Part shown: in pieces, positions 32,526 through 41,272 of the stretch
Position numbering within the stretch: the first letter of the stretch is position 1
Layout: each line of letters starts with the position of its first letter
Origin: Nonomuraea solani
GTDB taxonomy: Bacteria > Actinomycetota > Actinomycetes > Streptosporangiales > Streptosporangiaceae
Direction: 5' to 3'
NCBI RefSeq assembly: GCF_900108335.1
Contig: NZ_FNVT01000010.1
Location: forward strand, 186,001 to 250,000
Length of the DNA stretch: 64,000 nucleotides
Notes under the pieces: generated by a model
Told to the model about the DNA's origin: nothing
Databases searched by the model: none
The model's input: the letters and a program-made list of their open reading frames with translations, nothing else
Translations under genes and position numbers: made by a program

Positions 32526-33208
32526 CGTACGCGGTACCGGTGCTGCGGCCGCCCGGTCGGCCCGTACCGGGGGCGGCCCTCGACCAGGCCGCGCTCGGCC
32601 AGGTGCTCCAGATAGCGGCGGGCGGTGGCCCGGCTGACGCCGATGATCTCGGCCAGTTCGTGCGCCGAGGCGTCCTCCTCGACCTCCGACAGCGCGTCCA
32701 GGACCGTCTGCTCGGTCGCGGCCGAGATGCTCTTCGGGCGGGCGCCCTGGTCGAGGTGGAGCGAGCGGAAGATCCGGTCGATCTCCTGCTGCTCGGCGAA
32801 GCGGCCGCCCGACTCGAACTGCTCGGCCGTGGCGGCGTAGCGTAACAAGGTCTGCTCCAAGGTGCCCGCCCTGGTCGGTTTGACCAGGTAGTACAGGGCG
32901 CCGCGCTGCATGGCCGCGCGTACCGTGGCCGACTCCTTGCGTCCGGAGATCACGATGATGTCGGCGGGCGGCTGGTCGGGCCGCCGCAGCCGATGCGCGA
33001 CCTCCAGGCCGGGCATGTCCGGAAGGTGCAGGTCGAGCAGGACGAGCCGGGGCGCGAACCGGCCGGCGGCGGCCAGCGCCGCCTGCCCGGTGTGCGCGAT
33101 TCCCACCACTCTGAACCCGAGCACCCGGTTCACCTGCGCGTGCAGCGCGGCGGTCACGACCGGGTCGTCGTCCACGATGAGAACGGTGATGTCCCTTGTG
33201 TCAGGCAT
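32522..33208 (-). CDS. Response regulator of the CitB/DcuR type
   Basis: 228 residues from ATG 33208 (GAGGAG 8 bases upstream); a GTG at 33214 is too close to that site. The receiver domain has the acidic pair in VLIVDDDP, phospho-acceptor Asp59 in LLDLHLPDMPG and the conserved Lys in YLVKPT. After a linker (~125-155) comes a winged helix of the DcuR/CitT/DpiA sort (AHELAEIIGVSRATARRYLEHLAERGLVEGRPRYG). Such regulators usually control dicarboxylate or amino-acid uptake with a CitA-type kinase; here the divergent neighbour is instead a tripartite hybrid kinase. Confidence 0.85.
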   Translation of the reverse strand: MPDTRDITVLIVDDDPVVTAALHAQVNRVLGFRVVGIAHTGQAALAAAGRFAPRLVLLDLHLPDMPGLEVAHRLRRPDQPPADIIVISGRKESATVRAAMQRGALYYLVKPTRAGTLEQTLLRYAATAEQFESGGRFAEQQEIDRIFRSLHLDQGARPKSISAATEQTVLDALSEVEEDASAHELAEIIGVSRATARRYLEHLAERGLVEGRPRYGPTGRPQHRYRVR

Positions 33209-33262
33209 CGCCACGCTCCTCGTTCAACTGGCAGATCTCAGCAGCCTAGGTGGCTTTTATCA

Positions 33263-33292
33263 CAAAAGATCGACTTTTGCGCGTTCTGCTCA
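33263..33292. promoter_or_regulatory. Inverted repeat and conserved box in the regulator/kinase intergenic region
   Basis: CAAAAG-ATCGA-CTTTTG (33263-33279) is a perfect inverted repeat. Its right arm opens the box CTTTTGCGCGTTCTGCTCA (33274-33292), which recurs upstream of gluA with 16 of 19 matches. It sits 55-84 bp upstream of the regulator start and 71 bp before the kinase start. Confidence 0.5.
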
Positions 33293-33362
33293 CCGGGAAC
33301 CGGCGCGCGCGCTCGTTCGCTCCTAGTCTGTAGCCCGACGACTGTGGGGAGGAACGACGCCC

Positions 33363-36209
33363 GTGCGATGGCTGCTCGCGGTGACGGCCCTGTGGACGCT
33401 GCTCGGACTGCTGCCCCTGGCCCTGCTCACCTCCTCCAGCATCAGCCTGTCGGAGCAGACGGTGAGCGGCGAGGTCCGCGACCGCGTCAAGACCACCGCG
33501 TCGGTGAGCCGCGTCGTGGTCGAGCAGCAGATGGACTCGCTCAAACAACTCGTCACCGCCTTCGCGCAGCGCGGGCAGGTGCGCGACGCGGTCGGCGAGA
33601 CCGAGCCCGGCACCCTGCGTGACTGGCTCGGCGAGCTGCAGCGGCTGCGCGACGGCGTCAGCGGGCTGATCCTGATCTCGCCCGAGGGCGGCATGCTGGG
33701 CGCCGAGCCACCGGCCGTGCTGCCCCAGGACATCACCAGCACCGACTGGTATCCCGCCGTGCGCGACCGGCGACAGGCGCACGTCTCGCAGGCGTACACG
33801 CCCACCATGGTCGGCGTCTCCAGGGCCGTCGCGGTGGCCGCGCCCATCCCGAGCGCCGACGGCGCGCGCATGCTCGGCATGCTCGCGGTCGTCTACAGCC
33901 TGGACGCCATCCAGGAGTTCGCCGAGGAGGCGGCCGACGCGCAGGGCATCCGGCTGCTGATCACCGACCGGGCCGGCGTCCTCGTCGCCGACTACAACAG
34001 GAAGCTGTACGCCCTCACCTCCCTGCGCGAGGACCCCCGCGTGGACGCCGCGCTCGCCGGCCGGGAGTGGAACGGCGAGTTCCGCGGCATCGACGGCACC
34101 GTGCTGTCGGCCTCGGAACCCATCCCCGGCATCGGCTGGACGGTCACCGCCGAGGTGCCCGCCGAAGCGGCGCTGGCCTCGGCCGCGCGGCTGCGCACGA
34201 ACGTGCTCACCGTCGCCGCCCTGCTGGCCCTGCTCATCCTCATCGGCCTGGGCCTGCAGATCCACAGCACGCACGGCCGCCGCCGGGCGCAGGCCACGCT
34301 GGCCAGGTACGCCGCCGAACTGGCCACCGCCAGGGACGAGGCGGTCAGCGCCTCCAGCGCGAAGTCGGAGTTCGTGGCCAAGATCAGCCACGAGATCCGG
34401 ACCCCGATCAACGGCGTTCTCGGCATGAACTCCCTGCTCATGGGCACCCGCCTCGATGACGAGCAGCGCCACTACGCCAGCACCGCCCACGAGTCGGCCC
34501 ACAACGTGCTGCGGCTGCTCGACGACTTCCTCGATCTGTCCCGCATCGAGGCGGGCCATCTGCAGGTGGACGCGGTGCCGTACGACCTGCCGCGGCTGTG
34601 CGACGAGGTGGTGGCGCCGTTCGCCCCCTACGCCTACGGGCAGGGGCTCTGGCTCACGCTGCGGCTCGACGAGAACGTGCCCCGGCAGGTCGAGGGCGAC
34701 CCGGCGCGGCTGCGCCAGGTGCTGACGAACCTGGTCGGCAACGCCATGAAGTTCACCGTCCAGGGCGGCGTGGACCTGCACGTCACCCTCGACGAGGGCG
34801 AGCCGGGCGAGGACCAGGTGGTGCTCAGGTTCGCCGTCGCCGACACCGGCATCGGGGTGGGCCCCGGCGACCGCGAACGGGTCTTCGGCGTCTTCCGCCA
34901 GGTCGACTCGCCCATCACGCGCAGGACCGGTGGCAGCGGGCTGGGCCTGGCCATCAGCCGCCAGCTCATCGAGCTCATGGGCGGCCAGATCGGGCTGGAC
35001 AGCGTGGAAGGGGTCGGCAGCCGCTTCTGGGCGACGCTGCCGGTCGAGGTCGTGACGTGGTCCGAGCCCGGGGCCGGGGCGCTGGAGGGACGGCGCGCGC
35101 TCGTCGCCGACCCGCGCCCCGAGGACCGGGGGCTGGCGGGGCGGTTCCTGAAGCACGCGGGGCTCGTCGTGGAGGAGGCCGGGGACGAGGACTCCGCCCT
35201 GGCGCTGCTGCGCGCCGCCGCCTCGGAGGGGGAGCCGTACGAGCTGGCGGTCGTCGCCCTGGATCTCGGCACGACCGTCGACGAGCCCGAGGCGTCGCGT
35301 TCGCTGGCGCACGCGATCATCACCGACCCGCTGCTCCAGGCCACCAGCGTCATCGTCGTGGTCACCCCGGGCCGGGCCGGGTTCGCCTGGCCGGTGGCCG
35401 CGGGGGAGCGGGCCGTGCAGTCCATCACTCGGCCGCTCAGCCGCCGCCGTCTGCTCGCCGCCGTGGAGAACGCCCTGGTCGGCGAGAGCCCCGGTGAGCC
35501 GCGCGAGGGGACGCAGGCCGTCGGCAAGGCGGGCGGCGCGCGCATCCTGGTGGCCGAGGACGACGAGGTGAGCCGCCAGGTGGCGGTGATCATCCTGGGT
35601 CAGGCCGGGCACGAGGTCGAGGTGGTCGACAACGGCGAGCAGGCCGTACGCGCCGTGCTGGGCGGCGGCTACGACCTGGTCTTCATGGACTGCCAGCTCC
35701 CCGTCCTGGACGGCCTGGCCGCCACCGAGGAGATCAGGACCCGCGAAGAGGTGCACACCCCGATCATCGCGATGACCGCCGCGGCGATGCCGGACGACCG
35801 CATCCGGTGCCTGGAGTCCGGCATGGACGATCACCTGGCCAAGCCCGTGGACTGGCCGCGCGTGCTGGCCATGATCCCGGAGTGGACGGCCTCGGCCGGG
35901 CTCCCGCCCGAGCTGGCCGGGCTGTCGGCGGAGGCGCTGGCGCAGATCGGGCAGGCGTACCTGACCACGGCCGGGCCGGCGTTCGAGGAGCTCAGGCGCT
36001 CCGCGCGCAAGGGCGACCTGGCGACCACGGCCGGGGTCGCGCACCGGCTCAAGGGCGCCTGCGCGACGGTCGGCGCCACCCGCGAGGCCGCCCTGTGCCA
36101 GCGCGCCGAGGACCTGGCGCGGGCGGGGATCCTCGTGGACGACGCGCTGCTCGACGAGCTGGACGGGCTGCTCAAGGAGACCCCGGCCTGGATGAACGGC
36201 TCCGGCTGA
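33363..36209 (+). CDS. Tripartite hybrid sensor histidine kinase with receiver and Hpt domains
   Basis: 948 residues from GTG 33363 with GGAGG at 33347-33351. Order: first membrane helix (about 3-25), extracytoplasmic dCache-like sensor (30-280), second helix (ALLALLILIGLGL, about 283-300), HisKA with phospho-acceptor His343 in KISHEIRTP, HATPase_c (GNAMKF, DTGIGVG, GGSGLGLAIS), a first receiver-like domain (~570-690, divergent), a second receiver with Asp776 in FMDCQLPVLDG, and a C-terminal Hpt with His894 (HRLKGACATVG). This BarA/EvgS-style relay is uncommon in actinobacteria. The Hpt domain could pass phosphate to the divergent response regulator. It is convergent with the TetR gene, 2 bp apart. 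Confidence 0.9.
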   Translation: MRWLLAVTALWTLLGLLPLALLTSSSISLSEQTVSGEVRDRVKTTASVSRVVVEQQMDSLKQLVTAFAQRGQVRDAVGETEPGTLRDWLGELQRLRDGVSGLILISPEGGMLGAEPPAVLPQDITSTDWYPAVRDRRQAHVSQAYTPTMVGVSRAVAVAAPIPSADGARMLGMLAVVYSLDAIQEFAEEAADAQGIRLLITDRAGVLVADYNRKLYALTSLREDPRVDAALAGREWNGEFRGIDGTVLSASEPIPGIGWTVTAEVPAEAALASAARLRTNVLTVAALLALLILIGLGLQIHSTHGRRRAQATLARYAAELATARDEAVSASSAKSEFVAKISHEIRTPINGVLGMNSLLMGTRLDDEQRHYASTAHESAHNVLRLLDDFLDLSRIEAGHLQVDAVPYDLPRLCDEVVAPFAPYAYGQGLWLTLRLDENVPRQVEGDPARLRQVLTNLVGNAMKFTVQGGVDLHVTLDEGEPGEDQVVLRFAVADTGIGVGPGDRERVFGVFRQVDSPITRRTGGSGLGLAISRQLIELMGGQIGLDSVEGVGSRFWATLPVEVVTWSEPGAGALEGRRALVADPRPEDRGLAGRFLKHAGLVVEEAGDEDSALALLRAAASEGEPYELAVVALDLGTTVDEPEASRSLAHAIITDPLLQATSVIVVVTPGRAGFAWPVAAGERAVQSITRPLSRRRLLAAVENALVGESPGEPREGTQAVGKAGGARILVAEDDEVSRQVAVIILGQAGHEVEVVDNGEQAVRAVLGGGYDLVFMDCQLPVLDGLAATEEIRTREEVHTPIIAMTAAAMPDDRIRCLESGMDDHLAKPVDWPRVLAMIPEWTASAGLPPELAGLSAEALAQIGQAYLTTAGPAFEELRRSARKGDLATTAGVAHRLKGACATVGATREAALCQRAEDLARAGILVDDALLDELDGLLKETPAWMNGSG

Positions 36210-36211
36210 GA

Positions 36212-36853
36212 TCAGCCCGCGGGCGGGTAGATCGCGATGGCGGCGGTGAGGACGAAGGCCGTGATGTCCTCGACGTGGCGGCTGCTCCGGGCCGTCATCT
36301 CCGGCCGCGGCTCCTCCGGCGTGGCCAGGACGTGGGTGAGCAGCCCGCCCAGCAGGGTGTCGAGGATGAGCGCAGGGGACGCCTGCTCGCCCAGCTCGCC
36401 CCGGGCGATGGCGTGGCGCACGATGGCGCGGGCCTGCAGCGCCCTCGTGTGCCTGATGCCGCCCGCCAGTTCGGCGAACAGGCCGGGATGGGCGCGGGCC
36501 TCGACGTGCAGGCGCAGGCCGGCGAGCCCGTACGGGCCCAGGTAGTGGTCCATGGTGGAACGTGCCAGGGCGCGCAGGTCCTCGCGGAGGGTGCCGGTGT
36601 CGATGACGGCCTCGGGCGGCAGCAGAGCCGCCTTCATGGCGTCGGCGACCAGCCGGTCGCGGGCCGGCCAGCGCCGGTAGATGGCCGCCTTGCCGATCCC
36701 GGCCCGCCGCGCGACCGCGTCGAGTGTGAACTTGGCCCAGCCGAGCTCCGCGTAGAGCTCGATCGCGGCCTGGAGCGCCTTGCGGTCGACCTCGGCGTCA
36801 CGGGGCCGACCAGGACCGGTCGCGGGTTTGGGCGCGGTCGCTGTCTTGGGCAC
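36212..36853 (-). CDS. TetR-family transcriptional regulator
   Basis: 213 residues. The N-terminal helix-turn-helix is canonical (ALQAAIELYAELGWAKFTLDAVARRAGIGKAAIYRRWPARDRLV, about 26-70) and a TetR_C-type ligand domain follows. The first ~18 residues are a Pro/Lys/Thr-rich tail with a 6-residue duplication. It lies 56 bp downstream of no gene but directly upstream (same strand) of nothing; the BVMO operon ends 56 bp before its start, so it may regulate that operon. The stop is 2 bp from the kinase stop. Confidence 0.85.
   Translation of the reverse strand: MPKTATAPKPATGPGRPRDAEVDRKALQAAIELYAELGWAKFTLDAVARRAGIGKAAIYRRWPARDRLVADAMKAALLPPEAVIDTGTLREDLRALARSTMDHYLGPYGLAGLRLHVEARAHPGLFAELAGGIRHTRALQARAIVRHAIARGELGEQASPALILDTLLGGLLTHVLATPEEPRPEMTARSSRHVEDITAFVLTAAIAIYPPAG
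36818..36853. repeat. 18-bp duplication at the TetR start
   Basis: Units 36818-36835 and 36836-36853, the latter including the start codon, encode the two similar KPAT/KTAT-type blocks of the N-terminal tail. Confidence 0.65.
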
Positions 36854-36909
36854 GGCGTCACCTCCACGCTGAACAGTAGTGACATCGCCGCCCCGCCGCC
36901 GGGGTAGCG

Positions 36910-38499
36910 TCAGGCCGACAGCACGAACCCTTCGTAGCCGTTCGCCGTCACCTCATCGCATTTCATGCGATAGGCCCCCACGCCGCCCACGTACGGCATG
37001 AACACCCGCGGCTTGCCGGGCACGTTGGCCCCCAGATACCAAGAGTCGGCCCGGGGGTAGAGCGTGTGTCCCGCGACCTCGCTGACGTGCGCCGTCCAGG
37101 CGTCCTCGGCCAGCGGGTCGGCGTCGATGGTCGCCACCCCCCGGGCCCGCAGCCGGTCGAGGCACTCGGCGATCCAGTCCACGTGCTGCTCGATCGAGAC
37201 GATCATGTTGCTCAGCACCGACGGGCTGCCGGGGCCGGTGATCGTGAACAGGTTGGGGAACCCCGCCGTCATCAGCCCCAGGTACGTCCGCGGCCCGGCC
37301 GCCCACTTGCGCCGCAGCGACAGCCCGCCCTTGCCCGTGATGTCGATCCCGAGCAGCGGCCCCGTCAGGGCGTCGTAGCCGGTGGCGTAGACGATCATGT
37401 CGGCAGGGTGCTCGGCGGCGGCCGTGCGCACGCCGGTGGGCGTGATCTCCAGGATCGGGTCGCGGCGCACGTCCACCAGCGTCACCGTCGGCCGGTTGTA
37501 GGTGGCGTAGTAGCCGGTGTCGAGGCAGATCCGCTTGCTGCCGATCGGATGGTTCCGGGGCGAGAGCAGCTCCGCCACCCCCGGATCGGCGACGATCTCG
37601 CGGATCTTGGCACGGACGAACTCGGCGGCGAGCTCGTTGGCGTCCGGGTTGATCGCGAGGTCGCCGAAGGTGCCGACGAAGGCCAGGCCGCCCCGCGCCC
37701 AGCGGGCCTCGAACGCGCGGGCGCGCTCCGCCTCGGTGGCCGCCAGCGCCGAATCGGGGTTGGGGTCGGCCAGGATGCCGGCGGCGGACTCGCGCATGGT
37801 CGCGCGCAGCTCGGCGTAGCGGGCCTTGACCCAGGTCTGGTGGTCGGGTTCCAGGGGCCGGTTGCGGGCGGGCAGGCTGTAGTTCGGGGTGCGCTGGAAC
37901 ACCGTCACCCGCTCGGCCTGCCCGGCGATGATCGGGATGGCCTGGATGCCGGACGAGCCCGTGCCGATGACGGCGACCCGCCGCCCGGTGAAGTCGACGC
38001 CCTCGTGCGGCCAGCGGCCGGTGTGGTGGGTCGGGCCCTGGAAGGAGGCGGCGCCGGGGAAGTCGGGGACGCGGGCCGCCGACAGGCAGCCGACCGCCGT
38101 GATGAGGTGGCGGGCCGCCACCCGGTCGCCGCGGTCGGTCTCCAGCCGCCACAGGTTCGCCGTCTCGTCGTAGGCCGCGCGGGTCACCCGGGTCTCGAAC
38201 ACGATGTCGCGCCGTAGGTCGAAGCGGTCGGCGACGTGCTCGGCGTACAGGAGGATCTCGGGCTGGGAGGCGTAGCGCTCGCTCCACTCCCATTCCTGCT
38301 GCAGGTCGTCGGAGAAGGAGTAGGAGTACTGCATGCTCTCCACGTCGCAGCGGGCGCCGGGGTAGCGGTTCCAGTACCAGGTGCCGCCCACGCCGGCGCC
38401 CGTCTCGTACGCGCGGGCGGACAGGCCCAGGCCGCGCAGGCGGTGCAGCATGTACATGCCGGCGAAACCCGCCCCGACGACCACGGCGTCGAGGGTCAT
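36910..38499 (-). CDS. Baeyer-Villiger monooxygenase / flavin-containing monooxygenase
   Basis: 529 residues. FAD motif VVGAGFAGMYMLHRL at the N-terminus, the BVMO fingerprint FQGPTHHTGRWP (153-164), NADPH motif GTGSSGIQAIP (179-189) and the late ATGYD motif are all present, so it is a type I BVMO in the cyclohexanone/steroid monooxygenase group. It should insert oxygen next to a ketone to give an ester or lactone, using NADPH and O2. Its start overlaps the stop of an upstream esterase-type hydrolase (ATGA), which could open the product. Substrate unknown. Confidence 0.88.
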   Translation of the reverse strand: MTLDAVVVGAGFAGMYMLHRLRGLGLSARAYETGAGVGGTWYWNRYPGARCDVESMQYSYSFSDDLQQEWEWSERYASQPEILLYAEHVADRFDLRRDIVFETRVTRAAYDETANLWRLETDRGDRVAARHLITAVGCLSAARVPDFPGAASFQGPTHHTGRWPHEGVDFTGRRVAVIGTGSSGIQAIPIIAGQAERVTVFQRTPNYSLPARNRPLEPDHQTWVKARYAELRATMRESAAGILADPNPDSALAATEAERARAFEARWARGGLAFVGTFGDLAINPDANELAAEFVRAKIREIVADPGVAELLSPRNHPIGSKRICLDTGYYATYNRPTVTLVDVRRDPILEITPTGVRTAAAEHPADMIVYATGYDALTGPLLGIDITGKGGLSLRRKWAAGPRTYLGLMTAGFPNLFTITGPGSPSVLSNMIVSIEQHVDWIAECLDRLRARGVATIDADPLAEDAWTAHVSEVAGHTLYPRADSWYLGANVPGKPRVFMPYVGGVGAYRMKCDEVTANGYEGFVLSA

Positions 38500-39410
38500 C
38501 GCAGGCTCCTGCCGACGGCGGCGGTGATCAGGTCGATCGCGGCGGCGCTGCCCGGCAGCACGTTGACCATGGTGAAGAAGGCGTGCATCTGGCCCTCGAA
38601 CCGCCGGAACTCCACCGGCACCCCGGCCGCGCGCAGCCGCTCGGCGTACGCCTCGCCCTCGTCGCGCAGGACGTCGTACTCGGCGGTCAGGACGACGGCG
38701 GGCGGCAGGCCCGACAGGTCCGCGGCCCGCAGGGGAGAGGCACCGGGGTCCGCGCGCTCGGCGGGGTCGGGGGCGTAGTGGTCCCAGAAATAGATCATCG
38801 AGTCCCGGCTGAGCATGAGCTGGTTGGCCGGGTCGGAGTAGGAGGCGTTGTCCAGGTCGCAGTCCGTCACCGGGTAGACGAGCACCTGCAGCGTGATGGC
38901 CGGGCCGCCCTCGTCCCTGGCGCGCCTGGTCACGACGGCCGACAGGTTGCCGCCCGCGCTGTCGCCGGCCACGATGATCGGCAGGCCCGGCATGGTGGCG
39001 GCGGTCCAGAGCAGCGCGGCGTAGGCGTCCTGGGCGGCGGCCGGGTAGCGGTGCTCGGGGGCCAGCCGATAGTCCACCAGGACGACCGCGCAGCCGGTGC
39101 GGTGCGCCAGCTCCCTGGCCAGGGTGTCGAACTCGTCGAGGGAGCCGATGACCCAGCCGCCGCCGTGGTAGTAGACGATCACGGCCCTGGGCTCGGGGGT
39201 GGGCAGCAGCACGCGGGCCGGGAACGAGCCGCCGTCCGCCGCCTCGATGCGGACGTCGTCGACCTGGGCCATGTCGGGGCCCTTGCCGAACAGGTCGCTC
39301 AGCGCGCGGGTCATCGCGCGCGCCTCCAGGGGCGTCATCTCGTGCAGCGGCTTGCCGCCCATCTCGCCGAGCTGCTGCAGGAACCGGGCTGTCGCTTCGT
39401 CAAGGGACAT
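38496..39410 (-). CDS. Alpha/beta hydrolase, hormone-sensitive lipase family esterase
   Basis: 304 residues from ATG 39410, preceded by GAGGTGA. Oxyanion motif HGGGW (82-86), nucleophile Ser151 in GDSAGG, Asp246 in EYDVLRDEG and His276 in GQMHAFF form a complete triad in HSL (class IV) order. A longer reading frame upstream has no hydrolase features. It is coupled to the BVMO gene by an ATGA overlap; the pair would convert ketones to hydroxy-acids. Confidence 0.88.
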   Translation of the reverse strand: MSLDEATARFLQQLGEMGGKPLHEMTPLEARAMTRALSDLFGKGPDMAQVDDVRIEAADGGSFPARVLLPTPEPRAVIVYYHGGGWVIGSLDEFDTLARELAHRTGCAVVLVDYRLAPEHRYPAAAQDAYAALLWTAATMPGLPIIVAGDSAGGNLSAVVTRRARDEGGPAITLQVLVYPVTDCDLDNASYSDPANQLMLSRDSMIYFWDHYAPDPAERADPGASPLRAADLSGLPPAVVLTAEYDVLRDEGEAYAERLRAAGVPVEFRRFEGQMHAFFTMVNVLPGSAAAIDLITAAVGRSLR

Positions 39411-39467
39411 GCGCGTCACCTCATGGGCCGGGTCCCTCAACGTAAAATGCCTGGTGCATCCCGTCAA

Positions 39468-39509
39468 CGGACGAAAGTTGTCCGGTTTTGATGGCGGTTT
39501 CCCGCCATC
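39468..39509. promoter_or_regulatory. Two inverted repeats in the esterase/ABC-exporter intergenic region
   Basis: CGGAC-N7-GTCCG (39468-39484) is followed by GATGGCGG-TTTC-CCGCCATC (39490-39509), a perfect 8-bp stem. They lie between divergent genes, so they are probably regulator sites. The NarL-type regulator at 42487 is a candidate for the exporter side. Confidence 0.45.
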
Positions 39510-39567
39510 CAGGCAGGCGGTCCGCCCCCATGGTGTCCGGCCCGGCGGCTGCCTAGCGTGGTGCGAC

Positions 39568-40473
39568 GTGATCAGTCTGAAGGGTTTGACCAAACGGTAC
39601 GGCGACCGGCTCGCGGTCGACGACCTGTCACTGGAGCTGAGACCGGGCGCCGTGACCGGGTTCCTCGGGCCGAACGGGGCCGGCAAGTCGACCACGATGC
39701 GCCTGATCCTCGGCCTCGACCGGCCCACCTCGGGCAGCGCGCTCGTGGGCGGGGTGCCGTACCGGCGGATCAGGAACCCGCTGCGCACCGTCGGCGCGCT
39801 GCTCGACGCGCGGGCCCTGCACCCGGGCCGCAGCGGCCACGCCCACCTGGTGGCGCTGGCCCGGAGCAACGGCATCGCGCGGCGCCGGGTGAGCGAGGTG
39901 CTGGAGACGGTCGGGATGGCGGGCGCGGCCCGCAAACGCGCGGGCACCCTGTCCCTGGGCATGAGCCAGCGGCTCGGGATCGCGGCGGCGCTGCTGGGGG
40001 ACCCCGAGGTGCTGATGTTCGACGAGCCGGTCAACGGGCTCGACCCCGACGGGGTGCGCTGGGTGCGCGGTCTCATGCGCTCGCTGGCCGCCGAGGGCCG
40101 CACCGTCTTCGTCTCCAGCCACCTCATGAGCGAGATGCAGCTCACCGCCGACCACCTCGTGGTGATCGGCAAGGGCCGGCTCATCATGGACGCGCCGCTC
40201 GGCGAGGTCATCGCGGGCAGCTCGCTGACGGCCGTGCTGGTCCGCAGCCCGCACGCCGGCGACCTGGCCGTACGGCTGCGGGCCGAGGGTCTCCGGGTGG
40301 ACCGGCTCGGCGAGAACGAACTGGAGGCCACCGGCGCCGCCGTCGAACGGGTCGGTGACCTGGCGCACGAGGCCGGGATCAGGCTGCACGAACTGCGTAC
40401 CAGGGAGGCCTCGCTGGAGCAGGCCTACCAGGAGCTGACCTCGGGCAGCGTCGAATACGGGGCGGGGAGATGA
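39568..40473 (+). CDS. ABC-2 type exporter ATPase
   Basis: 301 residues from GTG 39568. Walker A GPNGAGKST (about 34-42), a drug-exporter style signature LSLGMSQRLGIAAAL, Walker B VLMFDEPVNGLDP and a C-terminal ~80-residue domain typical of CcmA/BcrA-type exporter ATPases. It is followed by a membrane permease with ATGA overlap and then by a two-component system, the arrangement of antibiotic-peptide or envelope-stress exporters. A longer upstream reading frame covers the divergent promoter and is not credible. Confidence 0.88.
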   Translation: MISLKGLTKRYGDRLAVDDLSLELRPGAVTGFLGPNGAGKSTTMRLILGLDRPTSGSALVGGVPYRRIRNPLRTVGALLDARALHPGRSGHAHLVALARSNGIARRRVSEVLETVGMAGAARKRAGTLSLGMSQRLGIAAALLGDPEVLMFDEPVNGLDPDGVRWVRGLMRSLAAEGRTVFVSSHLMSEMQLTADHLVVIGKGRLIMDAPLGEVIAGSSLTAVLVRSPHAGDLAVRLRAEGLRVDRLGENELEATGAAVERVGDLAHEAGIRLHELRTREASLEQAYQELTSGSVEYGAGR

Positions 40474-41261
40474 GCATGGTGTGGCAGGCCGTCGCGGCCG
40501 AGTGGGGCAAACTGTGGTCGGTCAGGTCCACGTGGTGGTGCCTGGCCTGCGCGCTGGCGCTGACGGTGCTGACCGCGGTCACGCTGGGCGGCTCCATGGC
40601 CACCTCTCTGGTGCGGGAGGGGATCACCGGGGTGACGGTGACGGCGAGCGAGCCCGTGGTCTCGGCCACCTCGTTCGTGCAGTTCGCGCTGGTCGCCCTG
40701 GCCATGCTGACGATCACCTCGGAATATGCCTCCGGCGGCATCCGGGTCACCCTGCAGGCCACGCCCGTGCGCGGGGTGGTGCTGGCGGCCAAGGCGCTCG
40801 TGGTGGCGCCGGTGATGTTCGCCGCGGGGGTGCTGTCCGGCGCGGTGGCGACGGCGGCCGTCTACGCGGTGCTGTCGGCGGAGGTGTTCGGCGGGCTCGT
40901 CGGCCTGCCGGTCGGCGAGGTGACGCTCGACCTGCTGGGCGTCGGCGTGTTCTTCGGGCTCGTGTCGGTGCTGACGGTGGGGGCGGGCGCCGCGATGCGC
41001 AGCGCGGCCGGCACGCTTACCGTGGTGTTCATGCTGCTCATGGGCCTGCCGCTGATGCTGCTGATGACCGGGAGCCAGGTGGCGGTGGACGCGTCGATGC
41101 GCATGCCGATGTTCGCCGGGCTGGCGTTCATGGGCAGCACGGACAACATGACCGGCGGGCCCATTCCGTACTCGGCGGGGGAGGGGCTGGCATGGCTGCT
41201 GGCCTGGACGGCGCTGGCCGTGGCGGCGGGCCACGCCGTACTGCGCCGCCGCGACGCCTAG
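40470..41261 (+). CDS. ABC-2 type exporter permease
   Basis: 263 residues with about six membrane segments. Its ATG overlaps the ATPase stop. The N-terminal AAEWGKLWSVRSTWW is the usual start of ABC2_membrane permeases from actinomycetes, and SEYASGGIRVTLQATPVRG is a diagnostic loop. It forms the transmembrane part of the exporter. Substrate unknown. Confidence 0.85.
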   Translation: MSMVWQAVAAEWGKLWSVRSTWWCLACALALTVLTAVTLGGSMATSLVREGITGVTVTASEPVVSATSFVQFALVALAMLTITSEYASGGIRVTLQATPVRGVVLAAKALVVAPVMFAAGVLSGAVATAAVYAVLSAEVFGGLVGLPVGEVTLDLLGVGVFFGLVSVLTVGAGAAMRSAAGTLTVVFMLLMGLPLMLLMTGSQVAVDASMRMPMFAGLAFMGSTDNMTGGPIPYSAGEGLAWLLAWTALAVAAGHAVLRRRDA

Positions 41262-41272
41262 ACTCGGCGCCC

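Noticed and set aside
33246..36044. 932-codon open frame on the minus strand
   Set aside because: Fully antisense to the hybrid kinase, whose domain motifs are all intact on the plus strand.
38496..40331. 611-codon version of the esterase
   Set aside because: The first ~307 residues are antisense to the exporter ATPase gene; hydrolase similarity starts at 39410.
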